A stretch of 64,000 nt of DNA from Dryocola sp031988645 (GCF_051307045.1 NZ_CP150452.1:1054001-1118000), one strand, 5' to 3'; counted from the stretch's first letter, positions 1-8,868 are shown. Program-made: numbers and translations. Notes: generated from the sequence alone by a model not told the origin.

Positions 1-260
1 GTACCAGAAGAGTCGCTGGTCGAGGACATGTACAGCAGGCCATCGATACCGTTCATGTTCTGTTCGATAACCTGCGTTACGGTATCCTGTACCGTTTTCG
101 CATCTGCACCCGGATAGGTTGCTGAGATCGTAATTGCCGGCGGCGCAATGGTTGGATATTGCGCGATGGGCAATTTCATGATCGCAAGCCCGCCCGCCAA
201 CATAATAATGATGGCGATAACCCAGGCAAAAATCGGGCGATCGATAAAAAACTTAGCCAT
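1..260 (-). CDS. acrB: AcrB, RND multidrug efflux transporter (N-terminal part only)
   Basis: Inner-membrane proton-driven RND pump of the AcrA-AcrB-TolC tripartite efflux system. Only the first ~86 codons are present and the gene runs off the left edge. The N-terminus MAKFFIDRPIFAWVIAI and the following TM1 are typical of AcrB/RND pumps, followed by the start of the porter domain (PTIAPPAITISATYPGAD, residues ~36-53). It lies 22 bp downstream of acrA on the same strand, as in the acrAB operon, so it should be co-transcribed from the acrA promoter under AcrR control. Identification is near certain; whether the rest is intact cannot be seen. Confidence 0.97.
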   Translation of the reverse strand, partial: MAKFFIDRPIFAWVIAIIIMLAGGLAIMKLPIAQYPTIAPPAITISATYPGADAKTVQDTVTQVIEQNMNGIDGLLYMSSTSDSSG

Positions 261-282
261 GTCTTAACGGCTCCTGTTTAAG

Positions 283-1486
283 TTAAGACTTCGTTTGTTC
301 GGACTGTGCGCCTGCGGCGGTCTGTTGGTCCTGACCTTTATTCTCGTCCGCTACTTCCTGCGCCTTCACCTGAACACCGGGTTTCACCTTCTGCAAACCG
401 GTTACGATAACGCGATCGCCGGTCTGCAACCCGTCGGTTACCAGCCATTTATCACCAATCGCCTGAGATGTTTTCAGCTGACGCACTTCGACCTTATCGT
501 CTTTGCCCACCACCATCGCGGAAGCATCGCCGCGTGGCGTACGGGTCACGCCCTGCTGTGGCACCAGAAGCGCGTTCGGATTCACGCCCTCTTCGAGTTT
601 GGCACGTACGAACATGCCCGGCAGCAGGGTTTTATCCGGGTTAGGGAAGATGGCGCGCAGCGTGATGGAACCGGTAGTCTGATCGACAGTCACATCGGAG
701 AATTCCAATGAACCTTCCTGGGAATAGGTGATACCGTCGTTAGTGACTAACTGAACTTTGGCCTTACCGTTTTCCTGTTTCAGCTTGCCTTCGGCCAGCT
801 CTTGCTTAAGACGCAGGAAATCGTTGCTGGACTGGGTAACGTCGACATAGATAGGGTCGAGCTGCTGCACGGTGGACAAGGCGGTGGTTTGTCCGCTGGT
901 CACCAGCGCCCCTTCGGTAACGGCAGATTTGCCGATGCGTCCGCTGATAGGCGAGGTCACTTTGGTATAGGCCAGGTTAATACGGGCGGTTTCAACGGCG
1001 GCTTTCGCAGCGACTACGCTCGCATTCGCCTGCTGTGATTCCGCAAGCGCATTGTCATAGTCCTGTTGGCTGATGTATTTCGTGCCCAGCAGTTTCTGAT
1101 AACGCTTCAGCGTCACCTGAGCGATATTGGCGCTGGCCTGCGCTTTGGCCAGGTCGCCTTTCGCGCTGTCGTAAGCGGGCCTGATAAGTCGCAGGATCAA
1201 TTTGATAAAGCGAGACACCCGCCTTAATTTCACTTCCTTCTTCAAAGTTACGCTTCAGAATAATGCCGCTTACCTGCGGACGAACTTCAGCAATACGGTA
1301 AGCACTAGTACGGCCAGGGAGCTCTGTTGTGATCTGTAAAGGCGCGCTTTTCAGTGTCACCACACCCACTTCAGGGGCTTGCGGCGCACTCTGCTGGGTC
1401 TCTTTGTCGTTACATCCTGTAAGCGCTAAGCTGCCTGAAAGCATCAGAACGGCCGCCAGAGGCGTAAACCCTCTGTTTTTGTTCAT
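283..1486 (-). pseudogene. acrA: AcrA, periplasmic adaptor of the AcrAB-TolC pump (single +1 frameshift)
   Basis: Membrane-fusion lipoprotein linking AcrB to TolC. The start MNKNRGFTPL at 1486 gives a signal peptide with lipobox LTGC (Cys25). The N-terminal frame reads to DPATYQA; the coiled-coil hairpin then continues in another frame (YDSAKGDLAKAQASANIAQ...), followed by lipoyl, beta-barrel and membrane-proximal domains to the stop at 283. The break is at 1177-1181, where the + strand reads GGGCC. Removing one G gives ...YQAAYDSAKG... and an uninterrupted ~400-residue protein, close to the 397 residues of E. coli AcrA. Everything else is well preserved, so a sequencing error is more likely than true inactivation. 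It forms an operon with acrB and is divergent from acrR. Confidence 0.93.
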
Positions 1487-1577
1487 ATGTAAACCTCGAG
1501 TGTCCGATTTCAAATTTGTTCAATGGATCAAATGCCCACAAACCCATTGCTGCGTTTATATTATCGTCGTGCTATGG

Positions 1578-1601
1578 TACATACATTCACAAATGTATGT
1601 A
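1578..1601. promoter_or_regulatory. AcrR operator between acrA and acrR
   Basis: A 24-bp inverted repeat, TACATACATT-CACA-AATGTATGTA, lies in the divergent acrA/acrR intergenic region (1487-1629). It has the same form as the AcrR binding palindrome described in E. coli and sits where it can control both acrAB and acrR. The flanking leader up to the acrA start is also very E. coli-like by eye. Confidence 0.9.
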
Positions 1602-1629
1602 AATCTGACTCCAGTAAATTCACCGACAT

Positions 1630-2268
1630 ATGGCACGAAAAACCAAACAACAAGCCCTCGAAACCCGCCAGCACATTCTTGATGTGGCTATTCGTTTGTT
1701 TTCACAGCAGGGTGTTTCTTCTACGTCGCTGGCGGATATCGCCAAAGCGGCTGGCGTTACCCGCGGTGCAATTTATTGGCATTTCAAAAATAAGTCGGAT
1801 TTATTTAATGAGATCTGGGAACTGACCGAATCCAGTATCGGTGATTTAGAAACTGAGTATCGGGCAAAATTTCCTGACGATCCACTCTGCGTTGTCAGAG
1901 AGTTGCTTATTTACATACTGCAGGCAACGGTGACGGAAGAAAGGCGTCGATTAATGACGGAGATCATTTTTCATAAATGTGAATTCGTTGGAGAAATGGC
2001 TGTTTTACAGCAGGCCAGACGCACGCTTTATATGGAAGGCAACGAGCGTATTGAAATGAGCCTTCAGCGCTGTATCGACGCCGGTTCCCTGCCTGCAAAC
2101 CTGCGTATTTCCCACGCGGTTATTCTGCTGCGCAGCTATATTACCGGCCTGATTGAAAACTGGCTTGTCGCGCCGGACAGCTTCGACCTGTACGCGCAGG
2201 CGAAAGACCACGTCGCAATACTGTTGGAAACCTTCCAGTTCTGTCCCACCCTGCGCTGCCCGGGCTAG
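1630..2268 (+). CDS. acrR: AcrR, TetR-family repressor of acrAB
   Basis: Transcriptional repressor of the AcrAB efflux operon that responds to pump substrates. 212 residues (E. coli AcrR is 215). The N-terminal TetR helix-turn-helix is clear (SLADIAKAAGVTRGAIYWHF, residues ~34-53), preceded by the typical MARKTKQQALETRQHILD. The remainder is the helical ligand-binding/dimerisation domain. It is divergent from acrA across 143 bp containing the operator palindrome. Its stop lies only 7 bp from the convergent rsmS stop; in E. coli mscK occupies this junction, and it is absent here. Confidence 0.96.
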   Translation: MARKTKQQALETRQHILDVAIRLFSQQGVSSTSLADIAKAAGVTRGAIYWHFKNKSDLFNEIWELTESSIGDLETEYRAKFPDDPLCVVRELLIYILQATVTEERRRLMTEIIFHKCEFVGEMAVLQQARRTLYMEGNERIEMSLQRCIDAGSLPANLRISHAVILLRSYITGLIENWLVAPDSFDLYAQAKDHVAILLETFQFCPTLRCPG

Positions 2269-2275
2269 AGTAAAA

Positions 2276-2434
2276 TCAGCGCGCAGGGGACTCTTCCCGC
2301 TGCTTGCGCAAAAAATCATCACGGACGATTTCCAGCGCGCTAAGCACGGTTTGCGTCGGTATTTCATGCTGCTCCAGCAGCATAATTAAATCGACGGCCA
2401 GTTTGACTTCATCCGGGGCGTTATCCAGCGACAT
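2276..2434 (-). CDS. rsmS: RsmS/YbaM small protein (DUF2496)
   Basis: Small 52-residue protein of the YbaM family, called RsmS (a pleiotropic regulator of virulence traits in Pectobacterium). The translation starts MSLDNAPDEVKLAVDLIMLL and continues through TVLSALEIVRDDFLRKQ, which follows E. coli YbaM nearly residue for residue. The start ATG (2432-2434) lies immediately beyond the stop of the upstream 82-residue membrane protein gene, suggesting one transcript with priC. In E. coli ybaM directly follows priC, so the 82-residue gene is an insertion into this pair. The molecular function is poorly defined. Confidence 0.85.
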   Translation of the reverse strand: MSLDNAPDEVKLAVDLIMLLEQHEIPTQTVLSALEIVRDDFLRKQREESPAR

Positions 2435-2683
2435 TTAAGACATCCGTAGTTTGCGAAAGAGAAAAAGAAACAGCAGCGACCCTGCCAGCGCCGCCGGCAA
2501 GGCCTTAAGGTCAAAGGTCGCCAGCGAGCCGATATTAAACACGGCGCAGGCGTAGCCGCCGGTTAACGCGCCCGTTACGGCCAGAATCAGCGCAACGGCG
2601 AAACCGCCGGCGGCGGCGGGGCGCAGAAGATTCACCGCTATTGCCGCCAGCACACCAGTTATCATCCAGGTTAGCAGACCCAT
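2435..2683 (-). CDS. Small inner-membrane protein, GlsB/YeaQ/YmgE-like
   Basis: 82-residue hydrophobic protein with about three predicted membrane segments: MGLLTWMITGVLAAIAVNLL, a glycine/alanine-rich AGGFAVALILAVTGALTGGY, and a C-terminal LPAALAGSLLFLFLF. Length and the glycine-rich second segment resemble the transglycosylase-associated (GlsB/YeaQ/YmgE) family, but that assignment is by pattern only. It sits between priC and rsmS on the same strand and abuts rsmS, so it is probably co-transcribed. The function is unknown. Confidence 0.75.
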   Translation of the reverse strand: MGLLTWMITGVLAAIAVNLLRPAAAGGFAVALILAVTGALTGGYACAVFNIGSLATFDLKALPAALAGSLLFLFLFRKLRMS

Positions 2684-2721
2684 CGTTTTCCCCTGAACGC
2701 TAAGCGATGACTCTATTATAG

Positions 2722-3259
2722 CTAACCCAGCCCACGTTCCCTGCGTTCGATGGCGCGTTCTATGCGGGCGATAGCCTGCCGGCAGCGCTGCAGGCGGCCT
2801 TCCTGGGCGGCGATTTCCCGCTGGAGCTGCTGCTGGGCGCTCAGGGACGTTTGTATGCCCAGCCTGCTTTCGCGATCGCTTATCATCGCCAGCAGGCGGC
2901 GTTCATAGTCCTGGTGGGTGGAGAGTTTTTCGTAGAGGTTTTCCGGCGCCGGTTTTTGCGGCTCGCTTGCGCGCAGCTTCCACGTGGCCAACTCGCGCGT
3001 GAGGGCGGCGATTTGTGCGACCAGCTTTTCGGCAACGAAGGCGACCTGCTCCGTTTTGCCGGTTTTCACGCTAAGCTGAAGCTGAGCGAGATTAGCCTGC
3101 GCCTCGGCGAGGTAATCTTTCAGCTGGGTGCTGTGGGTGGTAAAAAGTTTTTTATCGAAGCGGGCCCTGTGACGCACGCTGCAAGGATAAGGGCTCAATG
3201 GCTGCCGCCAGTTCCGCGACGCGCGCATCAAGAGCTTGTAAGAGCGAAGCGGTTTTCAC
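2722..3259 (-). pseudogene. priC: PriC, primosomal replication protein N'' (single +1 frameshift)
   Basis: PriC helps reload DnaB at stalled forks through the PriA-independent pathway. The N-terminal part starts at a GTG (3257-3259) and reads MKTASLLQALDARVAEL... to ...LSLQRASQ. The body then continues in another frame (ARFDKKLFTTHSTQLKDYL ... DYERRLLAMISDRESRLG ... RCRQAIARIERAIERRERG), with the helical, Arg/Glu-rich pattern of PriC. The frames join at GGGCCC (3162-3167). Removing one G from that tract restores ...QRASQARFDKKL... and a ~178-residue protein (E. coli PriC is 175). It heads the priC/membrane-protein/rsmS unit. Likely intact in reality. Confidence 0.88.
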
Positions 3260-3314
3260 AAAATGACTCTCCAGTGGCAGCGCGATTTTCGCGCCAGTTT
3301 ATTCCGGGACGGGT

Positions 3315-3683
3315 ATGCAAAGGACTATTCTAATCATCATCGGCTGGCTGGCGGTAGTCCTTGCGACGTTCGGCGTGGTGCTGCCTTTGCTGCCGACCAC
3401 GCCGTTTCTGCTGCTCGCCGCCTGGTGCTTCGCGCGTTCAAGCCCGCGCTTTCACCACTGGCTGCTTTACCGCTCGTGGTTCGGCGGCTATCTGCGCCAC
3501 TGGCAAAAGCACCGCGCGCTGCCGCCGGGCACCAAACCGAAGGCGATGGTTTTTATCGTGGTAACCTTTGCCGTGTCGCTTTATCTGGTCAACATTTTGT
3601 GGGTACGGTTATTCTTGCTGGTGATGATGTGCGCCCTGCTGATCTTTATGTGGCGCATGCCGGTTGTTGACGAGAAGCAATAA
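3315..3683 (+). CDS. ybaN: YbaN, DUF454 inner-membrane protein
   Basis: 122-residue membrane protein of the DUF454/YbaN family (E. coli YbaN is 125). The N-terminal membrane segment is followed by the family signature region GVVLPLLPTTPFLLLAAWCFA and SPRFHHWLLYRSWFGGYL, then two hydrophobic stretches near the C-terminus (VFIVVTFAVSLYLVNILW, LFLLVMMCALLIFMW). It is divergent from priC and upstream of apt, as in E. coli. No biochemical role is established. Confidence 0.92.
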   Translation: MQRTILIIIGWLAVVLATFGVVLPLLPTTPFLLLAAWCFARSSPRFHHWLLYRSWFGGYLRHWQKHRALPPGTKPKAMVFIVVTFAVSLYLVNILWVRLFLLVMMCALLIFMWRMPVVDEKQ

Positions 3684-3842
3684 AAACCCTGAACGACGCT
3701 GGCGGTGGTTGCAAATGTCCGCGCCAGCCAGTAAATTCGACCGTTTTCGAGCACGGGTGCGGCTGGTTAATTGATAAACAGCGGTTCAAAGCGAACCTGC
3801 AACGCGCTCTGTGAGTTTCATGTTTTTAGCAGGCAAAAACCC

Positions 3843-4394
3843 ATGACCGCAACTGCGCAGCAGCTTGAGTATCTGAAAAATAGCATCAAAAGCATTCCTG
3901 ATTACCCAAAACCGGGGATCCTGTTCCGCGACGTTACCAGCTTGCTGGAAGATCCGAAAGCTTACGCCACCAGCATCGAACTCCTGGTCGAGCGCTTTAA
4001 AGACGCCGGCATCACCAAAGTGGTGGGGACAGAAGCACGTGGTTTCCTGTTTGGCGCGCCCGTCGCCCTGGCGCTCGGCGTAGGCTTTGTGCCGGTGCGC
4101 AAACCGCGCAAGCTGCCTCGTGAAACCATCGCCGAAAGCTACGAGCTGGAATACGGCACCGACCAGCTGGAAATCCACGTGGATGCGATCCAGCCGGGCG
4201 ATAAGGTGCTGGTCGTGGACGATCTGCTGGCGACCGGCGGCACTATCGAAGCTACCGTAAAACTCATTCGCCGTCTGGGCGGAGAGGTGACCGACGCGGC
4301 CTTTATCATCAATCTGTTTGATATCGGCGGCGAACAGCGCCTTGAAAAAATGGGCGTGAAAAGCTATTGCCTGGTGCCTTTCCCGGGCCACTAA
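3843..4394 (+). CDS. apt: Adenine phosphoribosyltransferase
   Basis: Converts adenine and PRPP to AMP and pyrophosphate in purine salvage; cytosolic. The start at 3843 gives MTATAQQLEYLKNSIKSIPDYPKPG and 183 residues, the same length as E. coli Apt; the longer in-frame upstream extension has no family support. The PRPP-binding motif VLVVDDLLATGGT (residues ~122-134) is intact, as is the GTEARGFLFGAPVALALG loop. It lies directly upstream of dnaX. Confidence 0.97.
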   Translation: MTATAQQLEYLKNSIKSIPDYPKPGILFRDVTSLLEDPKAYATSIELLVERFKDAGITKVVGTEARGFLFGAPVALALGVGFVPVRKPRKLPRETIAESYELEYGTDQLEIHVDAIQPGDKVLVVDDLLATGGTIEATVKLIRRLGGEVTDAAFIINLFDIGGEQRLEKMGVKSYCLVPFPGH

Positions 4395-4497
4395 GCGCCC
4401 GCCGGAGTTGAATGAGAAGCCTCGCCCATCGGGTGAGGCTTATGTTAGCATTACCCCTCAAATTCACCTTTCCCGCGATCAAGAAGCCAATCTGAGA

Positions 4498-6420
4498 ATG
4501 AGCTACCAGGTCTTAGCCCGCAAATGGCGCCCACAAACTTTTGCTGATGTCGTCGGCCAGCAACACGTGCTGACCGCGCTGGCTAATGGTTTGTCGCTGG
4601 GCCGAATTCACCACGCTTATCTCTTTTCCGGGACGCGCGGCGTGGGGAAAACCTCTATCGCCCGCCTGCTGGCGAAAGGACTGAATTGCGAAACCGGCAT
4701 TACCGCCACCCCCTGCGGCGTGTGCGATAACTGCCGCGAAATCGAACAGGGGCGCTTTGTCGATCTGATTGAAATCGACGCCGCCTCGCGCACCAAAGTT
4801 GAAGATACCCGCGATCTACTGGATAACGTCCAGTACGCGCCGGCGCGCGGCCGCTTTAAGGTCTATCTCATCGATGAAGTGCACATGCTCTCCCGCCACA
4901 GCTTCAACGCGCTGTTAAAAACGCTCGAAGAGCCGCCTTCGCACGTTAAATTCCTGCTGGCGACCACCGATCCGCAAAAGCTGCCGGTCACCATTCTTTC
5001 CCGCTGCCTGCAGTTCCATCTCAAAGCGCTGGACGTCGAACAGATCCGCCACCAGCTGGAGCATATTCTCGCGGAAGAGCATATCGCCAGCGAGCCGCGT
5101 GCCCTGCAGCTGCTGGCCCGCGCCGCGGACGGCAGCCTGCGCGATGCGCTAAGCCTCACCGATCAGGCCATCGCCAGCGGCGACGGGCAGGTGACCACCG
5201 CTTCGGTGAGCGCCATGCTGGGTACGCTGGACGACGATCAGGCGCTGTCGCTCATTGAGGCTATGGTCGGCGCCGACGGGCAGCGCGTGATGGCGCTGCT
5301 CAACGATGCCGCCGCCCGCGGCGTGGAGTGGGAGGCGCTGCTGGTGGAAATGCTCAGCCTGCTGCACCGCGTGGCGATGGTGCAGCTGTCGCCGTCCGCC
5401 CTGGGCAGCGATATGGCGGTGATTGAGCAAAGAATGCGGGAGCTTGCGCGCACCGTGCCGCCGGCGGAAGTGCAGCTTTATTACCAGACGCTGTTGATCG
5501 GCCGCAAAGAGCTGCCGTGGGCGCCGGATCGCCGCATGGGCATTGAAATGACGCTGCTGCGCGCGCTGGCGTTCCATCCGCGCAAACCCGTGCCGGAGCC
5601 GGAACGGCCACGCGAAGCCGTGGGCATTCCGGTAATCAATCCGGGCTCGCCTCCGCCGCGACCGCAGGCTTCGCCGCCGCCAGGGCAGAGCGAAACCCCG
5701 TTGCCGGACACCACAAGCCAGGTGCTGCAGGCGCGCACGCAGCTGCTGCGCCAGCAGGGAGCCAACAAAGCAAAAAAGAGTGAGCCGGCAGCGCCAAATC
5801 CAGCGCGGCCGGCAAAAAACACCGCTCTGGAGCGTCTGGCATCGGTTACCGAGCGGATACAGGCCCGTCCGGCCGCAGCCGCCCAGGATAAGCCTGAGCA
5901 GAAGCCCGAAGCCTATCGCTGGAAGTCCCAGATAGTTGCCGAAGAGGCGGCCGAGCCGGTCGCCACGCCGAAGGCGCTTAAACGCGCCCTCGAGCATGAG
6001 AAAACCCCTGAGCTTGCGCAGAAGCTGGCGCAGGAAGCCATCGAACGCGACGCGTGGGCGGCAGAAATTAATCAGCTGGTGTTGCCAAAGCTGGTACAGC
6101 AGCTGGCGCTGAACGCCTGGAAAGAGCAGGACGGCAACCGCATTTGCCTGCACCTGCGCTCCAGCCAGCGCCATCTGAATTCTCCCTCGGCGCAAAAGGC
6201 GCTGGCGGAGGCAATAAGCACCTTTAGCGGACAAAGCGTTGAACTGACTATTATTGAAGATGATAATCAGGCGCAACGTACGCCGCTGGAATGGCGTCAG
6301 GCCATCTACGAAGAGAAGCTGGCGCAGGCAAGAGAGTCAATGAGCGCTGATAATAACATTCAGACGCTGCGTCGTTTTTTTGACGCGGATTTGGATGAAG
6401 ACAGCATTCGCCCTGTTTGA
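4498..6420 (+). CDS. dnaX: DNA polymerase III subunit tau (and gamma by frameshifting)
   Basis: Clamp-loader ATPase subunit that organises the replicase. The start MSYQVLARKWRPQTFADVVGQ at 4498 gives 640 residues for tau (E. coli 643). Visible elements: Walker A GTRGVGKT (~residues 45-52), a zinc-binding cysteine cluster (C...CGVCDNC), Walker B LIDEVH, sensor-1 region LLATTDP, then a Pro/Ala-rich linker and the tau-specific C-terminal domains. A conserved programmed -1 site at 5772-5778 should yield gamma (428 residues). ybaB follows after 87 bp, but recR, usually next, is displaced by about 2.8 kb. Confidence 0.98.
   Translation: MSYQVLARKWRPQTFADVVGQQHVLTALANGLSLGRIHHAYLFSGTRGVGKTSIARLLAKGLNCETGITATPCGVCDNCREIEQGRFVDLIEIDAASRTKVEDTRDLLDNVQYAPARGRFKVYLIDEVHMLSRHSFNALLKTLEEPPSHVKFLLATTDPQKLPVTILSRCLQFHLKALDVEQIRHQLEHILAEEHIASEPRALQLLARAADGSLRDALSLTDQAIASGDGQVTTASVSAMLGTLDDDQALSLIEAMVGADGQRVMALLNDAAARGVEWEALLVEMLSLLHRVAMVQLSPSALGSDMAVIEQRMRELARTVPPAEVQLYYQTLLIGRKELPWAPDRRMGIEMTLLRALAFHPRKPVPEPERPREAVGIPVINPGSPPPRPQASPPPGQSETPLPDTTSQVLQARTQLLRQQGANKAKKSEPAAPNPARPAKNTALERLASVTERIQARPAAAAQDKPEQKPEAYRWKSQIVAEEAAEPVATPKALKRALEHEKTPELAQKLAQEAIERDAWAAEINQLVLPKLVQQLALNAWKEQDGNRICLHLRSSQRHLNSPSAQKALAEAISTFSGQSVELTIIEDDNQAQRTPLEWRQAIYEEKLAQARESMSADNNIQTLRRFFDADLDEDSIRPV
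5756..5812 (+). promoter_or_regulatory. Programmed -1 ribosomal frameshift signal in dnaX
   Basis: Three parts of the E. coli dnaX signal are present: an internal Shine-Dalgarno-like AGGGAG (5756-5761), the slippery heptamer A-AAA-AAG (5772-5778) ten bases downstream in the correct phase, and a following GC-rich hairpin whose arms GCCGGC...GCCGGC and GCGC...GCGC pair. After a -1 slip the next codons are GAG then TGA (5781-5783), ending gamma at 428 residues. Confidence 0.93.
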
Positions 6421-6507
6421 CAGAACGGTGCATCCGGTCTGTTGTAATCCCTGATAGCCGCTAACCGTATCGTGCGATTAGGCGGCCCGAGCGAAAGAGA
6501 GAAGACT

Positions 6508-6837
6508 ATGTTTGGAAAAGGCGGTCTGGGTAACCTGATGAAGCAAGCCCAGCAGATGCAGGAAAAAATGGCCCAGGTTCAGGAAGAAATCGCCCAGCTG
6601 GAAGTCACCGGCGAATCCGGCGCGGGCCTGGTAAAAGTCACCATTAACGGCGCGCACAACTGCCGTCGCGTGGAAATCGATCCGAGCCTGATGGAAGACG
6701 ACAAGGAGATGGTTGAAGACCTGGTCGCCGCGGCTTTCAACGATGCCGCCCGTCGCATCGGCGAAGCGCAGAAAGAGAAAATGGCCGGCGTGTCCAGCGG
6801 CATGCAGCTGCCGCCGGGCTTTAAAATGCCATTCTGA
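6508..6837 (+). CDS. ybaB: YbaB/EbfC nucleoid-associated protein
   Basis: Small DNA-binding, nucleoid-associated protein of the YbaB/EbfC family. The start MFGKGGLGNLMKQAQQMQEKM at 6508 (after a purine-rich ribosome-binding region) gives 109 residues, as in E. coli. The N-terminal helix is Met/Gln-rich, followed by the conserved GLVKVTINGAHNCRRVEIDP strand region and a C-terminal PPGFKMPF tail. It follows dnaX on the same strand. recR, its usual downstream partner, is separated by a REP-like repeat and three unrelated genes. Confidence 0.97.
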   Translation: MFGKGGLGNLMKQAQQMQEKMAQVQEEIAQLEVTGESGAGLVKVTINGAHNCRRVEIDPSLMEDDKEMVEDLVAAAFNDAARRIGEAQKEKMAGVSSGMQLPPGFKMPF

Positions 6838-6839
6838 TG

Positions 6840-6912
6840 CGTTCGGCGGATGGCGCCTGCGCTTATCCGCCCCGCCTCAACCCGAGTCGGGTAAGCGCAT
6901 GCGCCGCCCGAC
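6840..6912. repeat. REP/BIME-type palindromic repeat after ybaB
   Basis: Contains GGCGGATGGCGCCTGCGCTT...ATCCGCC followed by an inverted GGGTAAGCGCATGCGCC unit, the pattern of enterobacterial REP elements. The same GGATGGCGC...GATAAGCGC-type motif recurs near 12258, 15570, 20666 and 22315. Located between ybaB and the convergent LysR gene. Confidence 0.75.
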
Positions 6913-6932
6913 TTAATTTCTCTGAAACAGTT

Positions 6933-7838
6933 TCAATCCTCTTCAAACGTCCCGTAACACTCCGCCAGAAAATCAATTAACGCTCTGACCGCCGGCAGCT
7001 GCCCGCGCCGGGACGGAAATACCGCGTGAATAATCTCCCGTCTGGTTCGCCACTGCGGCAATAAATGTACCAGCGTACCCGCCGCTATCTGCTCGTTGAG
7101 CATCAGCAAAGGCAGCTGCACGATGCCTACCCCAGCCAGCGCCGCGCTGCGCAGCGCAATCATGTCCGTCGTAATAAAACGTGGGCGATGGTGCAGAATA
7201 ACTTCCTGGTTATCCGGGCCGTACAGGCACCAGCGATAAACCTGCTGCGGCTTGCTTAAGGCGAGGCTCGGCCAGTGCTGCAGATCGGCAGGGGAGCCCG
7301 GCTGACCAAAGCGTTCAAGAAGTTTGGGGCTGGCTACCAGGCACATGCTGCGATCGGCCAGTTTACGCATCACCAGATCGCTGTCCTCCAGCGGAAGCGG
7401 GCGCACGCGAATGGCGATATCAACGTTTTCGTTAAGCACGTCGACCTGACGGTTGGTTCCCTCAAGCTGGATGGTTACCTGCAGATAGAGGGCCATAAAT
7501 CGCGCCAGCATAGCGCCGATATGCACGTGCAATAAGGCAATCGGGCACGTCAGGCGAATCAGCCCGCGCGGCTCGGCGCGCAGCGTATCTATGGCCTCCT
7601 GCGCCGCCTCCGCTTCAATCATCATCGCCTTGCAGTGGCGGTAAAAAATCTGCCCGGCTTCGGTGACGGTAAAGCTGCGCGTCGAGCGCTGAATCAGTCG
7701 GGTATCCAGCCGCTCCTCCAGCAAAGCGATGCGGCGGCTAAGCCGGGATTTAGGAATGCCGATCGCGCGGCTGGCCGGAGAAAATCCCCCGTTATCCACC
7801 ACCTGCACGAAGTACCACAGATCGTTAAGGTCCTGCAT
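6933..7838 (-). CDS. LysR-family transcriptional regulator
   Basis: 301-residue LysR-type regulator. The start MQDLNDLWYFVQVVDNGGFS at 7838 is preceded by AGGACA and fits the family; upstream in-frame residues are not LysR-like. The N-terminal winged HTH includes GGFSPASRAIGIPKSRLSRRI (residues ~17-37), followed by an effector-binding domain. It is divergent from the pirin gene (108 bp apart), so regulation of the pirin and hydrolase genes is likely by LysR convention. The effector is unknown. Part of a module that splits the dnaX-ybaB-recR block. Confidence 0.9.
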   Translation of the reverse strand: MQDLNDLWYFVQVVDNGGFSPASRAIGIPKSRLSRRIALLEERLDTRLIQRSTRSFTVTEAGQIFYRHCKAMMIEAEAAQEAIDTLRAEPRGLIRLTCPIALLHVHIGAMLARFMALYLQVTIQLEGTNRQVDVLNENVDIAIRVRPLPLEDSDLVMRKLADRSMCLVASPKLLERFGQPGSPADLQHWPSLALSKPQQVYRWCLYGPDNQEVILHHRPRFITTDMIALRSAALAGVGIVQLPLLMLNEQIAAGTLVHLLPQWRTRREIIHAVFPSRRGQLPAVRALIDFLAECYGTFEED

Positions 7839-7946
7839 AGGTATTGTCCTGTAAATAGAACGCTGATTCCATTTTCCCAATCTACCGCATTCAGCGTCTT
7901 ATACGTAAGCTTTATCCCATAGCAATCGCACTCAATGGAGATAACG

Positions 7947-8817
7947 ATGAAATCAATTCTTGGCGTTTACTCAGCTCCCGCGTCCCACTGGGTGGGCGAT
8001 GGATTCCCCGTTCGCTCAATGTTTTCCTACTCAAAGTTCGCAAGCCAGCTAAGCCCGTTCCTGCTGCTCGATTACGCAGGGCCCGGCAGAATTTAGGCCG
8101 AGCGATAAAGGGCAGCGCGGCGTGGATCTGCATCCGCATCGCGGCTTTGAAACCGTCACCATCGTCTACAAGGGCGAGGTCGCGCACCGCGACTCCACCG
8201 GCAGCGGCGGGGTGATAGGTCCCGGCGACGTGCAGTGGATGACCGCGGGCAGCGGCATCCTGCACGAGGAGTTCCATTCTCCGGCCTTTAGTGAGAAGGG
8301 CGGCACGCTGGAGATGGTGCAGCTTTGGGTGAACCTGCCGGCGAAGGATAAATCCACGCCGCCGGGTTACCAGTCCATTACGGATAACGACATTCCGGTC
8401 GTGGCGCTGCCCGACGGCGCAGGCCAGGCGCGCGTGATTGCCGGGGAAATGGACGGGCGCAAAGGCCCGGCCAGAACCTTTTCGCCGATGCGGATTGTGG
8501 ATCTGCGGCTGAACGCCCACGGCGTGACTAACCTTAATCTGCCGGACGGCTGGAATACCGCACTGGTAGTGCTTAAAGGCACGGTGCAGGTCAACGGCGA
8601 GGAGGTCGCGCGTGAGGCGCAGCTGGTGGTTCTGGACGCGAAGGGCGAGAACGTGGCCATCGAAGCGAATAACGACGCCGTGGTGCTGGTGCTGAGCGGA
8701 GAGCCGCTTAACGAGCCGGTGGTCGGTTACGGACCTTTTGTTATGAACACCCGTGAGGAAATCCATCAGGCCATTGACGATTTTAATGCGAATCGCTTCG
8801 GCCAGGCAGAAGCTTGA
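7947..8817 (+). pseudogene. Pirin-family bicupin protein (single +1 frameshift)
   Basis: Pirin-type bicupin; some members have quercetinase activity, others are redox/transcription cofactors. The N-terminal frame starts at 7947 (MKSILGVYSAPASHWVGDGF) and reads ...SPFLLLDYAG before stopping. The rest continues in another frame with the metal-site region DLHPHRGFETVTIVYKGEV and GPGDVQWMTAGSGILHEE. The frames meet at GGGCCC (8079-8084). Deleting one G restores ...LLDYAGPAEFRPSDKGQRGVDLHPHRG... and ~289 residues, a normal pirin length. It is probably a functional gene carrying a sequence error. Divergent from the LysR gene. Confidence 0.88.
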
Positions 8818-8822
8818 CCCAT

Positions 8823-8852
8823 AACGGCTATCAAAAGATAGCCGTTTCTTTT
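8823..8852 (+). terminator. Hairpin terminator after the pirin gene
   Basis: Perfect stem AACGGCTAT...ATAGCCGTT with a short loop, followed by TTCTTTT, a few bases beyond the pirin stop. It is a rho-independent terminator or attenuator ahead of the next gene, whose ribosome-binding site AGAGGAGA follows at once. Confidence 0.8.
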
Positions 8853-8868
8853 AAAGAGGAGAGACAAG

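Noticed and set aside
1055..1513. Reading the two acrA frames (and likewise the priC, pirin, htpG, qmcA, tesA, ybbP and oxidoreductase frames) as separate genes
   Set aside because: In each case the two pieces are consecutive parts of one known family and rejoin with one base removed; the overlapping tails beyond the break have no family similarity.
5149..6276. Long minus-strand reading frame opposite dnaX
   Set aside because: Antisense shadow of a GC-rich gene; composition rich in Arg/Leu/His with no domain. Similar long antisense frames opposite htpG (10451-11644), gsk, ybaL and purK were rejected for the same reason.
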